This document shows positions 8,162 through 16,041 of a stretch of 64,000 bases of DNA, piece by piece; within the stretch, counting starts at the first letter, position 1; each line of letters starts with the position of its first letter. Origin of the DNA: Nocardioides pini. Lineage in GTDB: Bacteria; Actinomycetota; Actinomycetes; Propionibacteriales; Nocardioidaceae. Both the position numbers and the translations under genes were made by a program. The notes below the pieces were generated by a model. It saw only the letters and a list, made by a program, of their open reading frames with translations. It made no database searches and was not told the origin of the DNA. Location: contig NZ_JAPPUX010000002.1 in assembly GCF_026712185.1 (NCBI RefSeq), positions 248,001 to 312,000 on the forward strand. The letters run 5' to 3'.

Positions 8162-9042
8162 TGACGGCACCGAGGACGCTCCGGGGCGAGCCCGGCGGAC
8201 TGACGACGCTGCTCCGGGCCGCGCTGCCGGCGGTGCCGGGCGTCAACCGGCTGCCGGGGATCCGGAAGGGCTCGGCGGGCGACTTCCGCGGTCTGGCCTT
8301 CACCCGCGAGGGCGTGGTCGTCGAGCGCGCCCGCGTCGAGGCGTACGCCGCCGTGTGCGGCTTCCCGCGGCGCGACGTCGTGCCCGTGCCGTTCCCGCAC
8401 CTGCTGGCGTTCCCGCTCCACATGGCGGTGATGAGCGATCCTGCGTTCCCTTACGCCGCGATCGGGATGGTCCACGTCGAGAACGTGATCACGGCGCACC
8501 GTGCCGTCGGGATCGGTGAGACGCTCGACGTCACCACCTCGGTCGCCCCGCCGCGTCCGCACGCCAGGGGCGTCCTGCTCGACTTCACCACCACGGTGTC
8601 CGCCGCCGGCGAGACGGCGTGGGAGTCCACGTCGACCTACCTGCGCCGCGGTCGCTCGGTCGCCGGCGACCAGGCGCCCGGCCTGGAGGTGCCGGACCCG
8701 CCCACGGGCGGCGTCGAGTGGCGCCTGCCCGCCGACCTCGGGCGCACCTACGCCGCGGTGTCCGGCGACGCGAACCCGATCCACCTCCACCCGCTGACCG
8801 CGAAGGCGCTGGGCTTCCCGCGCCAGATCGCCCACGGCATGTGGACGCTCGCGCGCTCGGTCGCCGCGATCGAGAACCGGCTCCCGGACGCCGTCACCGT
8901 CGAGGTGGCCTTCAAGAAGCCGGTCCTGCTGCCGGGGACCGTCCGCTACGCCGCGCAGCAGGGTGACGCCGGCTGGAGCTTCGCGATGACCAACCCGAAG
9001 GACGGCTCGCCGCACCTGCTCGGTCGTACGACACCGGCCTGA
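8161..9042 (+). CDS. htdX: MaoC-family (R)-hydratase / dehydratase (HtdX type)
   Basis: 293 aa, start ATG 8161 within the fabG4 stop. Double hot-dog protein; the second half carries the hydratase-2 motif YAAVSGDANPIHLHP with catalytic Asp and His (about residues 195-210), followed by AKALGFPRQIAHGMW, the usual follow-on helix. The N-terminal half is the degenerate substrate-binding hot-dog. Expected to interconvert trans-2-enoyl and (R)-3-hydroxyacyl thioesters. Its pairing with FabG4 suggests an (R)-specific reductive or elongation module. It converges on tesB with an 18-nt gap. Confidence 0.9.
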   Translation: MTAPRTLRGEPGGLTTLLRAALPAVPGVNRLPGIRKGSAGDFRGLAFTREGVVVERARVEAYAAVCGFPRRDVVPVPFPHLLAFPLHMAVMSDPAFPYAAIGMVHVENVITAHRAVGIGETLDVTTSVAPPRPHARGVLLDFTTTVSAAGETAWESTSTYLRRGRSVAGDQAPGLEVPDPPTGGVEWRLPADLGRTYAAVSGDANPIHLHPLTAKALGFPRQIAHGMWTLARSVAAIENRLPDAVTVEVAFKKPVLLPGTVRYAAQQGDAGWSFAMTNPKDGSPHLLGRTTPA

Positions 9043-9060
9043 GGCAGCGCGGACCGGAGG

Positions 9061-9927
9061 CTACGAGCGGTCGTCGCGGAGGCGGATCAGACCCTCCTGG
9101 GCGACGGTCGCGACGAGCTCGCCCGACTGCGAGAACACCCGGGCCAGGGCGAGCCCGCGGGCGCCGCCGGCGAACGGCGAGAACTGGTCGTAGAGCCACC
9201 ACTCGTCGGCGCGGAACGGCCGGTGGAACCAGATCGTGTGGTCGAGCGAGGCGGGCTGGAGGCGCGGGGAGGCGATGTGGATGCCGTGCGGCACCAGCGC
9301 GGCGCCCAGCAGGGTCAGGTCGCTGGCGTACGTGAACGCCGCCTGCTGGACCGTGGGGTCGGCGGCGAGGTCGCCGTCGACCTTGATCCAGAGCCGGGCT
9401 CGAGCAGAGTGCTCGGGGTCCTCCGGCAGTCCCTGACCGGTGATCCCGACGTGCCGGATGTCGAGCGCCGCCCACTCCCGCTCCCAGTGCTCGGCGGCCT
9501 CGGGGCCGCGCGAGCGGGCGAGCTCGACCAGCGGCATCCCCTGCTCGGGGCCGGGCACCTCCGGCATCCGGTCCTGGTGCTCGAGCCCGGGCTCGGGGAT
9601 CTGGAAGTTGGCGGTCATGTAGTAGATCGGCCGGCCGTGCTGGCGCGCCGACACGCGCCGGGTCACGAACGAGCGTCCGTCGCGGATGCGTTCGACGTCG
9701 TAGACGATGGGCACGGTCGTGTCACCCGGGCGCAGGAAGTAGGAGTGCAGCGAGTGCAGCACGAACTGGCTCTCGACGCTGCGGGTCGCGGCGACGACCG
9801 CCTGCGCGGCCACCTGCCCGCCGAAGACCCGCTGGCGCTCGGTGCGCGCCTGGGCGCCGCGGTAGAGGTCGACCTCCAGCCGCTCGAGGTCCAGCAGGTT
9901 CGCCAGCTCGTCGGCGCTCCCCGCCAT
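9061..9927 (-). CDS. tesB: Acyl-CoA thioesterase II
   Basis: 288 aa, the normal TesB length. Double hot-dog thioesterase: N-terminal half with QRVFGGQVAAQAVVAA and HSLHSYFLRPGDTTVPIVY, C-terminal half with SLDHTIWFHRPFRADEWWLY, including the catalytic Asp of SLDH. Hydrolyses medium- and long-chain acyl-CoA to free acid and CoA in the cytoplasm. Its ATG overlaps the stop of the PAC2-family gene (ATGA). The acyl-CoA genes on both sides fit a fatty-acid turnover region. Confidence 0.93.
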   Translation of the reverse strand: MAGSADELANLLDLERLEVDLYRGAQARTERQRVFGGQVAAQAVVAATRSVESQFVLHSLHSYFLRPGDTTVPIVYDVERIRDGRSFVTRRVSARQHGRPIYYMTANFQIPEPGLEHQDRMPEVPGPEQGMPLVELARSRGPEAAEHWEREWAALDIRHVGITGQGLPEDPEHSARARLWIKVDGDLAADPTVQQAAFTYASDLTLLGAALVPHGIHIASPRLQPASLDHTIWFHRPFRADEWWLYDQFSPFAGGARGLALARVFSQSGELVATVAQEGLIRLRDDRS

Positions 9928-10874
9928 CAGCGGCCGTCCCAGCCGCCGGCGTCGTCGCCGTCGTCCTTGGACCGGTCGTCGAGGTCGGCGAGGAACGCCT
10001 CGAAGTCGCGGCCGATCTCCTCGCCCGTCGGGAGCGGACCGTCGCCGGCCAGCAACGACGTGCCGGCCGCCTCGGCCTCGCGGAAGGAGTCGTACTGCTG
10101 CTCGAGCCCGCGGACGACGTCGCCGACCTCGTCGTGGGTCGACAGGTAGCGGTCCACCTCGTTCTCGGTGATCTCGGCGGCCTCCCGGAGCTCGCCGAGG
10201 TCGATGGTGAGGTGACCCCCGATCTCGAGGTGCTCGAGCAGCACGAGCGCGGCCTGGGGGTACTCCATCTGGGCCAGGTAGTGCGGGATGTGGGCGACGA
10301 AGCCCAGGGCGTCGATGCCCCACTCCCCCAGCCGGATCTCCAGCAGCGCCTGCGCGCTGGCCGGGACGCGCAGCTCGCCCTGCCAGGGGCTCTCGCCGGG
10401 GACGAGGTCCGGGCGGTTGGCGTGGGGGGTGATGGCGATCGGCCGGGTGTGGGGCACGGCCATCGGCACGGCGCCCAGGCTGACGACCCGGTCCACGCCG
10501 AAGCGCTCGACGACCTCGCGGACGGCGCGGGCGAAGGCCTCCCACTTGATGTCGGGCTCGGGGCCGGCGAGCAGCAGGAACGGCGTACCGCCGGTGTCGC
10601 GCAGCGCGCGGACGACCAGCCGGGGTGCCTCGTAGTCGATGTAGTGGTCCCGCACGAAGGTGACCGGAGGCCTGCGGGCGCGGTAGTCGTGGAGCGCGTC
10701 GACGTCGAAGGTGGCCACCACCTTGCCGTCCGAGAGGTCGGAGAGGTGCCGCGCGGCCAGCTCCGCGGACTTGCCCGCGTCGAGGAACCCGGTCAGGACG
10801 ACGACGAGGGTGAGGTCACCGGCGTCGGCGAGCACCTCGGCGTCGTCGACGATGTGCACGAGTCGGTCGGCCAT
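9927..10874 (-). CDS. PAC2-family protein (proteasome assembly chaperone-like)
   Basis: 315 aa. Motifs typical of the bacterial PAC2 / DUF75 family: LVVVLTGFLDAGKSAELAA at the N-terminus, FLLLAGPEPDIKWEAF, and VSLGAVPMAVPHTRP. The C-terminal about 80 residues are charged and rich in Glu/Asp, predicted helical and partly disordered, ending in DDGDDAGGWDGR. The eukaryotic relatives help assemble 20S proteasomes; a role for the actinobacterial homologues is not established as far as I know. It is co-transcribed with tesB by a 4-nt overlap. Confidence 0.85.
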   Translation of the reverse strand: MADRLVHIVDDAEVLADAGDLTLVVVLTGFLDAGKSAELAARHLSDLSDGKVVATFDVDALHDYRARRPPVTFVRDHYIDYEAPRLVVRALRDTGGTPFLLLAGPEPDIKWEAFARAVREVVERFGVDRVVSLGAVPMAVPHTRPIAITPHANRPDLVPGESPWQGELRVPASAQALLEIRLGEWGIDALGFVAHIPHYLAQMEYPQAALVLLEHLEIGGHLTIDLGELREAAEITENEVDRYLSTHDEVGDVVRGLEQQYDSFREAEAAGTSLLAGDGPLPTGEEIGRDFEAFLADLDDRSKDDGDDAGGWDGR

Positions 10875-10937
10875 GCCGCCAGCCTAGTGACTCGCGGTCC
10901 GTGATCCGACACACACCCGCCCTGGTGGGCAGGCATT

Positions 10938-10953
10938 GTTACTCAGGGGTAAC
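10938..10953. promoter_or_regulatory. Inverted repeat operator candidate upstream of fadA-fadB
   Basis: GTTACTCAGGGGTAAC: arms GTTAC/GTAAC around a 6-nt centre, midway in the 119-nt region between the divergent PAC2 gene and fadA. A TAGCCT -10-like box at about 10977 and a GGGAG ribosome site lie between it and the fadA GTG. TetR- or GntR-type fatty-acid regulators bind sites of this size; the protein is unknown. Confidence 0.4.
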
Positions 10954-10993
10954 GTGGGCGCACCCTGTCCCCCTCGTAGCCTGGGAGTAGCCA

Positions 10994-12211
10994 GTGTCCC
11001 GACCACAGCGTGAGGTCGTCTTCGTCGACGGCGTGCGCACCCCGTTCGGCAAGGCCAAGGGCCAGTACGCCGAGACGCGCGCCGACGACCTCGTCATCAA
11101 GAGCATCCGCGAGCTGCTCCGCCGCAACCCGTCCCTCCCGCCCGAGCGGGTCGACGAGGTGGCCATCGCCGCCACCACCCAGATCGGCGACCAGGGCCTC
11201 ACGATCGGCCGCACCGCCGCCCTGCTCGCGGGCCTCCCGCAGAGCGTGCCCGGCTACTCGATCGACCGCATGTGCGCCGGCGCGATGACCGCGGTGACCA
11301 ACACCGCGTCCGGCATCGCCTTCGGGGCGTACGACGTCGCCATCGCCGGTGGCGTCGAGCACATGGGCCGCCACCCGATGGGCGAGGGCGTCGACCCGAA
11401 CCCGCGCATCCTGTCCGAGCGCATCGTCAACCCCGACGCGCTCGTCATGGGCAAGACCGCGGAGAACCTCCACGACCGCTACCCCACGATCACCAAGCAG
11501 CGCGTCGACGCGTACGCCGTCCGCAGCCAGCAGAAGACGAAGGCCGCCTACGACGCAGGCAAGATCCAGCCCGACCTCGTGCCGGTCGCCACCCGCTCGG
11601 CCGAGGCCGGCTGGGGCCTGGCCACCCACGACGAGCCGATGCGCCCCGAGACCACGCTGGAGTCGCTGGCCGGGCTCAAGACGCCGTTCCGCTCGCACGG
11701 CAACGTGACCGCCGGCAACGCCGCAGGCATCAACGACGGCGCCACCGCCGCGCTGCTCGCCGACGAGGAGACCGCACGCGAGCTCGGCCTGCCGGTCAAG
11801 ATGCGCCTGGTCACCTACGCCTTCGTCGGGGTCGAGCCCGAGGTGATGGGCGCCGGCCCCATCCCGGCCACCGAGAAGGCCCTCCGGCTCGCCGGCCTCA
11901 CCATCGACGACATCGACGCCTTCGAGGTCAACGAGGCCTTCGCCGTGCAGGTGCTCGCCTTCCTCGAGCACTACGGCATCGCCGACGACGACCCGCGGGT
12001 CAACCCCTACGGCGGCGCGATCGCGATGGGCCACCCGCTGGCCTCGTCCGGCGTGCGCCTGATGAACCAGCTGGCGCGCCAGTTCGAGGAGCGCCCCGAG
12101 GTCCGCTACGGCCTCACCACCATGTGCATCGGCATCGGCATGGGCGGCACCGTCATCTGGGAGAACCCGCACTGGACCGGCCGCACCGACTCGACGGGAG
12201 ACACCAAGTGA
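10994..12211 (+). CDS. fadA: Acetyl-CoA C-acyltransferase of the beta-oxidation complex
   Basis: 405 aa, GTG start with GGGAG 6 nt upstream. Degradative thiolase: nucleophile Cys in SIDRMCAGAMTAV (about residue 93), the N..N.A..NDGA core (GNAAGINDGATAALL), NEAFAVQVLAF, GGAIAMGHPLASSGVR with the catalytic His, and CIGIGMGG with the second Cys. Catalyses the last step of the beta-oxidation cycle. The stop overlaps the GTG of fadB (GTGA), so FadA and FadB are made together as a likely trifunctional complex. Confidence 0.96.
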   Translation: MSRPQREVVFVDGVRTPFGKAKGQYAETRADDLVIKSIRELLRRNPSLPPERVDEVAIAATTQIGDQGLTIGRTAALLAGLPQSVPGYSIDRMCAGAMTAVTNTASGIAFGAYDVAIAGGVEHMGRHPMGEGVDPNPRILSERIVNPDALVMGKTAENLHDRYPTITKQRVDAYAVRSQQKTKAAYDAGKIQPDLVPVATRSAEAGWGLATHDEPMRPETTLESLAGLKTPFRSHGNVTAGNAAGINDGATAALLADEETARELGLPVKMRLVTYAFVGVEPEVMGAGPIPATEKALRLAGLTIDDIDAFEVNEAFAVQVLAFLEHYGIADDDPRVNPYGGAIAMGHPLASSGVRLMNQLARQFEERPEVRYGLTTMCIGIGMGGTVIWENPHWTGRTDSTGDTK

Positions 12212-14280
12212 GCACCATCTTCGAGCGCGCACAGGCGATCGTCTCCGACGCCGAGCGCGTCACCCAGGCGCACCTGCGGACCGTCGCCCTCCCGGGCGCG
12301 ACCATCGGCCTGATCACCCTCGACAACGGCGAGGACCACACCAAGCCCAACACCTTCGGCCCCGCCTCGCTGCTGGCGCTGAACACCGCGATCGACGCGG
12401 CCCTGGCCGACGACACCATCGACGCGGTCGCGGTCACCGGCAAGCCGTTCATCCTGGCCGCCGGCGCCGACCTGACCGCCATCCAGGGCGGCGGCCCCGA
12501 CGCCGTACGCACCGTGGCCGAGCTCGGGCACGCGGTCTTCCGCAAGCTGCAGGACGGCGGCAAGCCGTCGTTCGGGTTCATCAACGGCCTCGCGCTCGGC
12601 GGCGGCCTCGAGGTGGCGCTGCACTGCACCTACCGCACCGTCATGGACTCCGCGCCGGCCCTCGGCCTGCCCGAGGTCATGCTCGGTCTCGTCCCCGGCT
12701 GGGGCGGCGCCTGGCTGGTGCCCAACCTCGTCGGTGCCGACAAGGCGGTGACGCTGATCATCGAGAACCCGCTCAACCAGGGCAAGACGCTCGGCGGGCA
12801 GGCGGCGTACGACTTCGGGCTGGCCGACGCGGTGTTCAACGGCGCCGACTTCCTCGAGCAGTCGCTGCTCTGGGCCGCCTCGGTGCTGCGCGGCGAGACC
12901 ACCGTCGAGCGCCCCGAGGTCGACCGCGGCGAGGCGTGGGACGCGGCGATCGAGCGGGCGAAGGGCATCGTCGCAGCCAAGACCGGTGGCGGCTCCCCCG
13001 CTGCCGCGAAGGCCGTCGAGCTCATCGCCGCTGCACGCGACAGCGACCGCGACACCGGCTTCGCGGCGGAGGACGACGCCCTCGAGGCGATGTCGCAGAC
13101 CGCCGAGCTGCTCGCCTCGCTCTACTCCTTCGACCTCGTGCAGAAGCGGGCCAAGCGACCCGCCGGCGCACCCGACAAGTCCCTCGCCCGTCCGGTGACC
13201 AAGGTGGGCATCGTGGGTGCCGGCCTGATGGCCAGCCAGCTCGCGCTGCTGTTCGTCCGACGCCTCGAGGTGCCGGTCGTGCTGACCGACCTCGACCAGG
13301 AGCGCGCCGACAAGGGCGTCGCCTACGTCCACGCCGAGATCGACAAGCTGCTCGCCAAGGGCCGGATCAACCAGGACAAGGCCAACCGCCACAAGGCCCT
13401 GGTGTCGTGCGAGACCGACAAGCAGGTCGCCTTCGGCGACGCCGACTTCGTCATCGAGGCGGTCTTCGAGGAGATGGCGGTCAAGAAGACCGTCTTCGCC
13501 GACGTGGAGAAGGTCGTGAGCGCCGAGTGCGTCCTGGCGACCAACACCTCCTCGCTGTCGATCACCGAGATGGCCGCCGACCTCGAGCACCCCGAGCGGG
13601 TCGTGGGCTTCCACTTCTTCAACCCGGTCGCGGTGATGCCGCTGCTGGAGATCGTGAAGGGCGAGGCCACCGACGACGCCACGCTGGCCACGGCGTTCGC
13701 GACCGGCAAGTCGCTGAAGAAGACGACGATCCTGGTCAAGGACAGCCCGTCGTTCATCGTCAACCGGCTGCTCGGCCGCTTCATGAGCGAGGTCGGCCGC
13801 ATCGTCGACGAGGGCACCTCCGTCGGCGTCGCCGACAGCGCCTTCGCGGGCATCGCGCCGATGCCTCCGTTCGTGCTGCTCTCGCTCGTCGGACCGGCGA
13901 TCGCGCTGCACAACAACGAGACGCTGAAGGGTGCGTTCCCCGACCGCTTCTACGTCTCCCCCGCCCTCGAGCGGATCGTCGCGGCGAAGAAGGGTGCCTA
14001 CTACGGCCCCGACGGCCGCCTCGACCCCGAGGTCGAGGAGCTGCTCGAGAAGCCCGAGCACCCGGTCGTGCTGACGCCCGAGGAGGTGCGGGAGCGGACG
14101 CTGTCCGGCCTGGCCGAGGAGGCGCGACTGATGCTCGACGAGGGTGTCGTCGCCGCGCCGCAGGACATCGACCTGGCGATGATCACCGGCGCCGGGTTCT
14201 CGTTCTGGAACGGCGGGCTGACCTTCCTGCTCGACGTCGCGGGCATCTCCGAGAAGGCGACCGGCAAGCGGTTCCACTGA
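12208..14280 (+). CDS. fadB: Multifunctional enoyl-CoA hydratase / 3-hydroxyacyl-CoA dehydrogenase
   Basis: 690 aa, GTG start inside the fadA stop. The N-terminal crotonase domain (about 1-290) has NGLALGGGLEVALHC and LGLPEVMLGLVPGWGG, which keep both catalytic Glu residues. The dehydrogenase domain (about 330-510) starts with VGIVGAGLMASQLALLF, an NAD motif where the third Gly is Ala, then VIEAVFEEMAVKKTVF, NTSSLSITEMA and VGFHFFNPVAVMPLLE with the catalytic His. A C-terminal helical domain completes it (about 510-690). Performs hydration and oxidation of enoyl-CoA to 3-ketoacyl-CoA for FadA. Followed by a palindrome cluster that may terminate transcription. Confidence 0.95.
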   Translation: MSTIFERAQAIVSDAERVTQAHLRTVALPGATIGLITLDNGEDHTKPNTFGPASLLALNTAIDAALADDTIDAVAVTGKPFILAAGADLTAIQGGGPDAVRTVAELGHAVFRKLQDGGKPSFGFINGLALGGGLEVALHCTYRTVMDSAPALGLPEVMLGLVPGWGGAWLVPNLVGADKAVTLIIENPLNQGKTLGGQAAYDFGLADAVFNGADFLEQSLLWAASVLRGETTVERPEVDRGEAWDAAIERAKGIVAAKTGGGSPAAAKAVELIAAARDSDRDTGFAAEDDALEAMSQTAELLASLYSFDLVQKRAKRPAGAPDKSLARPVTKVGIVGAGLMASQLALLFVRRLEVPVVLTDLDQERADKGVAYVHAEIDKLLAKGRINQDKANRHKALVSCETDKQVAFGDADFVIEAVFEEMAVKKTVFADVEKVVSAECVLATNTSSLSITEMAADLEHPERVVGFHFFNPVAVMPLLEIVKGEATDDATLATAFATGKSLKKTTILVKDSPSFIVNRLLGRFMSEVGRIVDEGTSVGVADSAFAGIAPMPPFVLLSLVGPAIALHNNETLKGAFPDRFYVSPALERIVAAKKGAYYGPDGRLDPEVEELLEKPEHPVVLTPEEVRERTLSGLAEEARLMLDEGVVAAPQDIDLAMITGAGFSFWNGGLTFLLDVAGISEKATGKRFH

Positions 14281-14297
14281 TCGTCTGCGCTCGCCAC

Positions 14298-14353
14298 GGG
14301 GCGGTGCGCCAGCCACCTTCCGGGTCTCCGGGACGTGGCTGGGGCACCGCCCC
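14298..14353. repeat. Palindrome family B, element 1
   Basis: Outer arms GGGGCGGTG / CACCGCCCC and inner arms CAGCCAC / GTGGCTG, with the sequence CTTCCGGGTCTCCGGGAC in the loop. It lies between the convergent 3' ends of fadB and the permease gene. Element 2 at 14384-14433 has related arms and loop. Confidence 0.8.
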
Positions 14354-14354
14354 T

Positions 14355-14379
14355 CGGCGTGTCACGCGCCGACACGCCG
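14355..14379. terminator. Short perfect hairpin between the family B elements
   Basis: CGGCGTGTC-ACGCGCC-GACACGCCG: 9-bp perfect arms with a 7-nt loop. It could serve as a bidirectional terminator for fadB and the permease. The 7-nt loop flanked by ...TC/GA... resembles the architecture of family A repeats, although the arms differ. Confidence 0.5.
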
Positions 14380-14383
14380 ATGG

Positions 14384-14433
14384 GCGGTGAGTGAGCCACG
14401 TTCTCGGGCTCCAGGACGTGGCTCACGCACCGC
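14384..14433. repeat. Palindrome family B, element 2
   Basis: GCGGTG-AGTGAGCCACG on the left and CGTGGCTCAC-GCACCGC on the right, around a loop containing CTCGGGCTCCAGGA. Arms and loop are related to element 1 (GCGGTG...GCCAC and GGGTCTCCGGGA), so the two look like diverged tandem copies. It ends 26 nt from the permease stop. Confidence 0.8.
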
Positions 14434-14459
14434 TCGGTGGCGTACGCCGGGCGCGGCGC

Positions 14460-15977
14460 TCAGGCGTGGGGGTCCGAGGTGGCGTCGGCCGTCCGGGTGC
14501 CCGCCATCTCGCCCCGGCCGAGCCGGCTGTGGGAGCGGCCGTAGGCGAAGTATACGACCAGCCCGATGGCCATCCAGACCAGGAAGCGGAACCAGGTCTC
14601 GGCGATGAGGTTGAGCATCAGGTAGCCGCACAGCAGCACCGACGCGGTGGCGACGACGTAGATCCCCGGCACGCGGAAGGCGCGGTGCAGGTCCGGGCGC
14701 GTCCTGCGCAGGACCAGCACGCCCACGCTGACGAGCATGAAGGCGAACAGCGTGCCGATGCTGACCAGGTCGCCCAGGGTCTCGAACGGCACGAAGCCGG
14801 ACAGCAGCGAGACCATGATCGCGGTGAACGCGGTGATGCGGTAGGGCGTCCCGAACGTCGGGTGGACCTTCGCCAGGCCGACGGGCAGGAGCCCGTCGCG
14901 GGCCATCGCGAACGCGACCCGCGTCTGCCCCATCATCAGGATCAGCACGACGACGGTCAGCCCGATGGTGGCCCCGATCGCGATCAGGTCCGAGATCCAG
15001 TGCAACCCGATGTTCTCGAACGCCGTCGCCAGGGGTGCCGCGTCGTCGGGGTCGATGTCGCGGTAGGACTGCATGCCGGTGATCACGAGGGAGACCGCGA
15101 CGTAGAGGACCGTCACGATGGCGAGCGAGCCCAGCACCCCGATCGGGACGTTGCGCTGGGGGTTCTTGGTCTCCTCGGCGGTGGTCGCCACGACGTCGAA
15201 GCCGATGAACGCGAAGAACACGATCGCGGCGCCGGCGATCACCCCGGCGATCCCGAAGACCGCCGGCTCGAGACCGAAGATGGAAGTGATCAGCGGCGTC
15301 TTCCAGACGGAGGCGTCCGCGCCGGAGGAGGGCTCGCTCGGCGGGATGAAGGGGGTGTAGTTGGCCGTCTTGACGTGCGCGACACCCACGATGATCACCA
15401 GGGCGACGACGCTCAGCTTGATCGCCACGACGATCTGGTTGACCCGGCTGGAGAGCTTGATGCCGCCGATCAGGACCGCGGCGCACACCAGGGTGATCAC
15501 GATCGCCGGGAGGTTGACCACGCCGTCGCTGGCGGAGGCCAACGACGCCGGGATCTCCAGCGGTGTTCCGTCCAGCAGGGACTGGAGGTAGCCGGAGAAG
15601 CCGACGGCCAGCGCCGAGGCGCCGACCGTGAACTCCAGCACCAGGTCCCAGCCGATGATCCAGGCGATCAGCTCGCCGAAGGTGGCGTACGAGAACGTGT
15701 AGGCGCTGCCGGCGACCGGCACGGTCGAGGCGAACTCGGCGTAGCAGAGGGCCGCGAGCGCGCAGGCCAGCCCGGCGATGAGGAACGACACCGAGATCGC
15801 CGGCCCGGCGTTGGTCGCGGCGACCAGGCCGGTGTAGACGAAGATGCCGGCACCGATGATGACGCCGACGCCGAAGATCGTGAGGTCGAGCGCACCCAGG
15901 TTCTTCTTGAGGCGGTGCTCGGGCTCCTCGGTCTCGGCGATCGACTGCTCGACTGACTTGGTCCGGAAGAGACTCAT
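14460..15977 (-). CDS. APC-superfamily amino acid permease (cationic amino acid transporter type)
   Basis: 505 aa integral membrane protein with about 12-13 hydrophobic helices. The N-terminal EHRLKKNLGALDLTIFGVG and VIIGAGIFVYTGLVAA form the conserved TM1 region with the G-A-G-I-F substrate loop, and TM3 has CYAEFASTVPVAGSAYTFSY, characteristic of the CAT/YfnA branch. It likely imports amino acids by proton or sodium symport; the substrate is not resolved. Transcribed alone and convergent with fadB. A TAGG-type box lies just before the ATG. Confidence 0.9.
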   Translation of the reverse strand: MSLFRTKSVEQSIAETEEPEHRLKKNLGALDLTIFGVGVIIGAGIFVYTGLVAATNAGPAISVSFLIAGLACALAALCYAEFASTVPVAGSAYTFSYATFGELIAWIIGWDLVLEFTVGASALAVGFSGYLQSLLDGTPLEIPASLASASDGVVNLPAIVITLVCAAVLIGGIKLSSRVNQIVVAIKLSVVALVIIVGVAHVKTANYTPFIPPSEPSSGADASVWKTPLITSIFGLEPAVFGIAGVIAGAAIVFFAFIGFDVVATTAEETKNPQRNVPIGVLGSLAIVTVLYVAVSLVITGMQSYRDIDPDDAAPLATAFENIGLHWISDLIAIGATIGLTVVVLILMMGQTRVAFAMARDGLLPVGLAKVHPTFGTPYRITAFTAIMVSLLSGFVPFETLGDLVSIGTLFAFMLVSVGVLVLRRTRPDLHRAFRVPGIYVVATASVLLCGYLMLNLIAETWFRFLVWMAIGLVVYFAYGRSHSRLGRGEMAGTRTADATSDPHA

Positions 15978-16041
15978 CCCAGCAACCTAGGACCGCCGAG
16001 TCCCTACCGTCGAGTCATGTCGCGACGCGTCCCACCGACGG

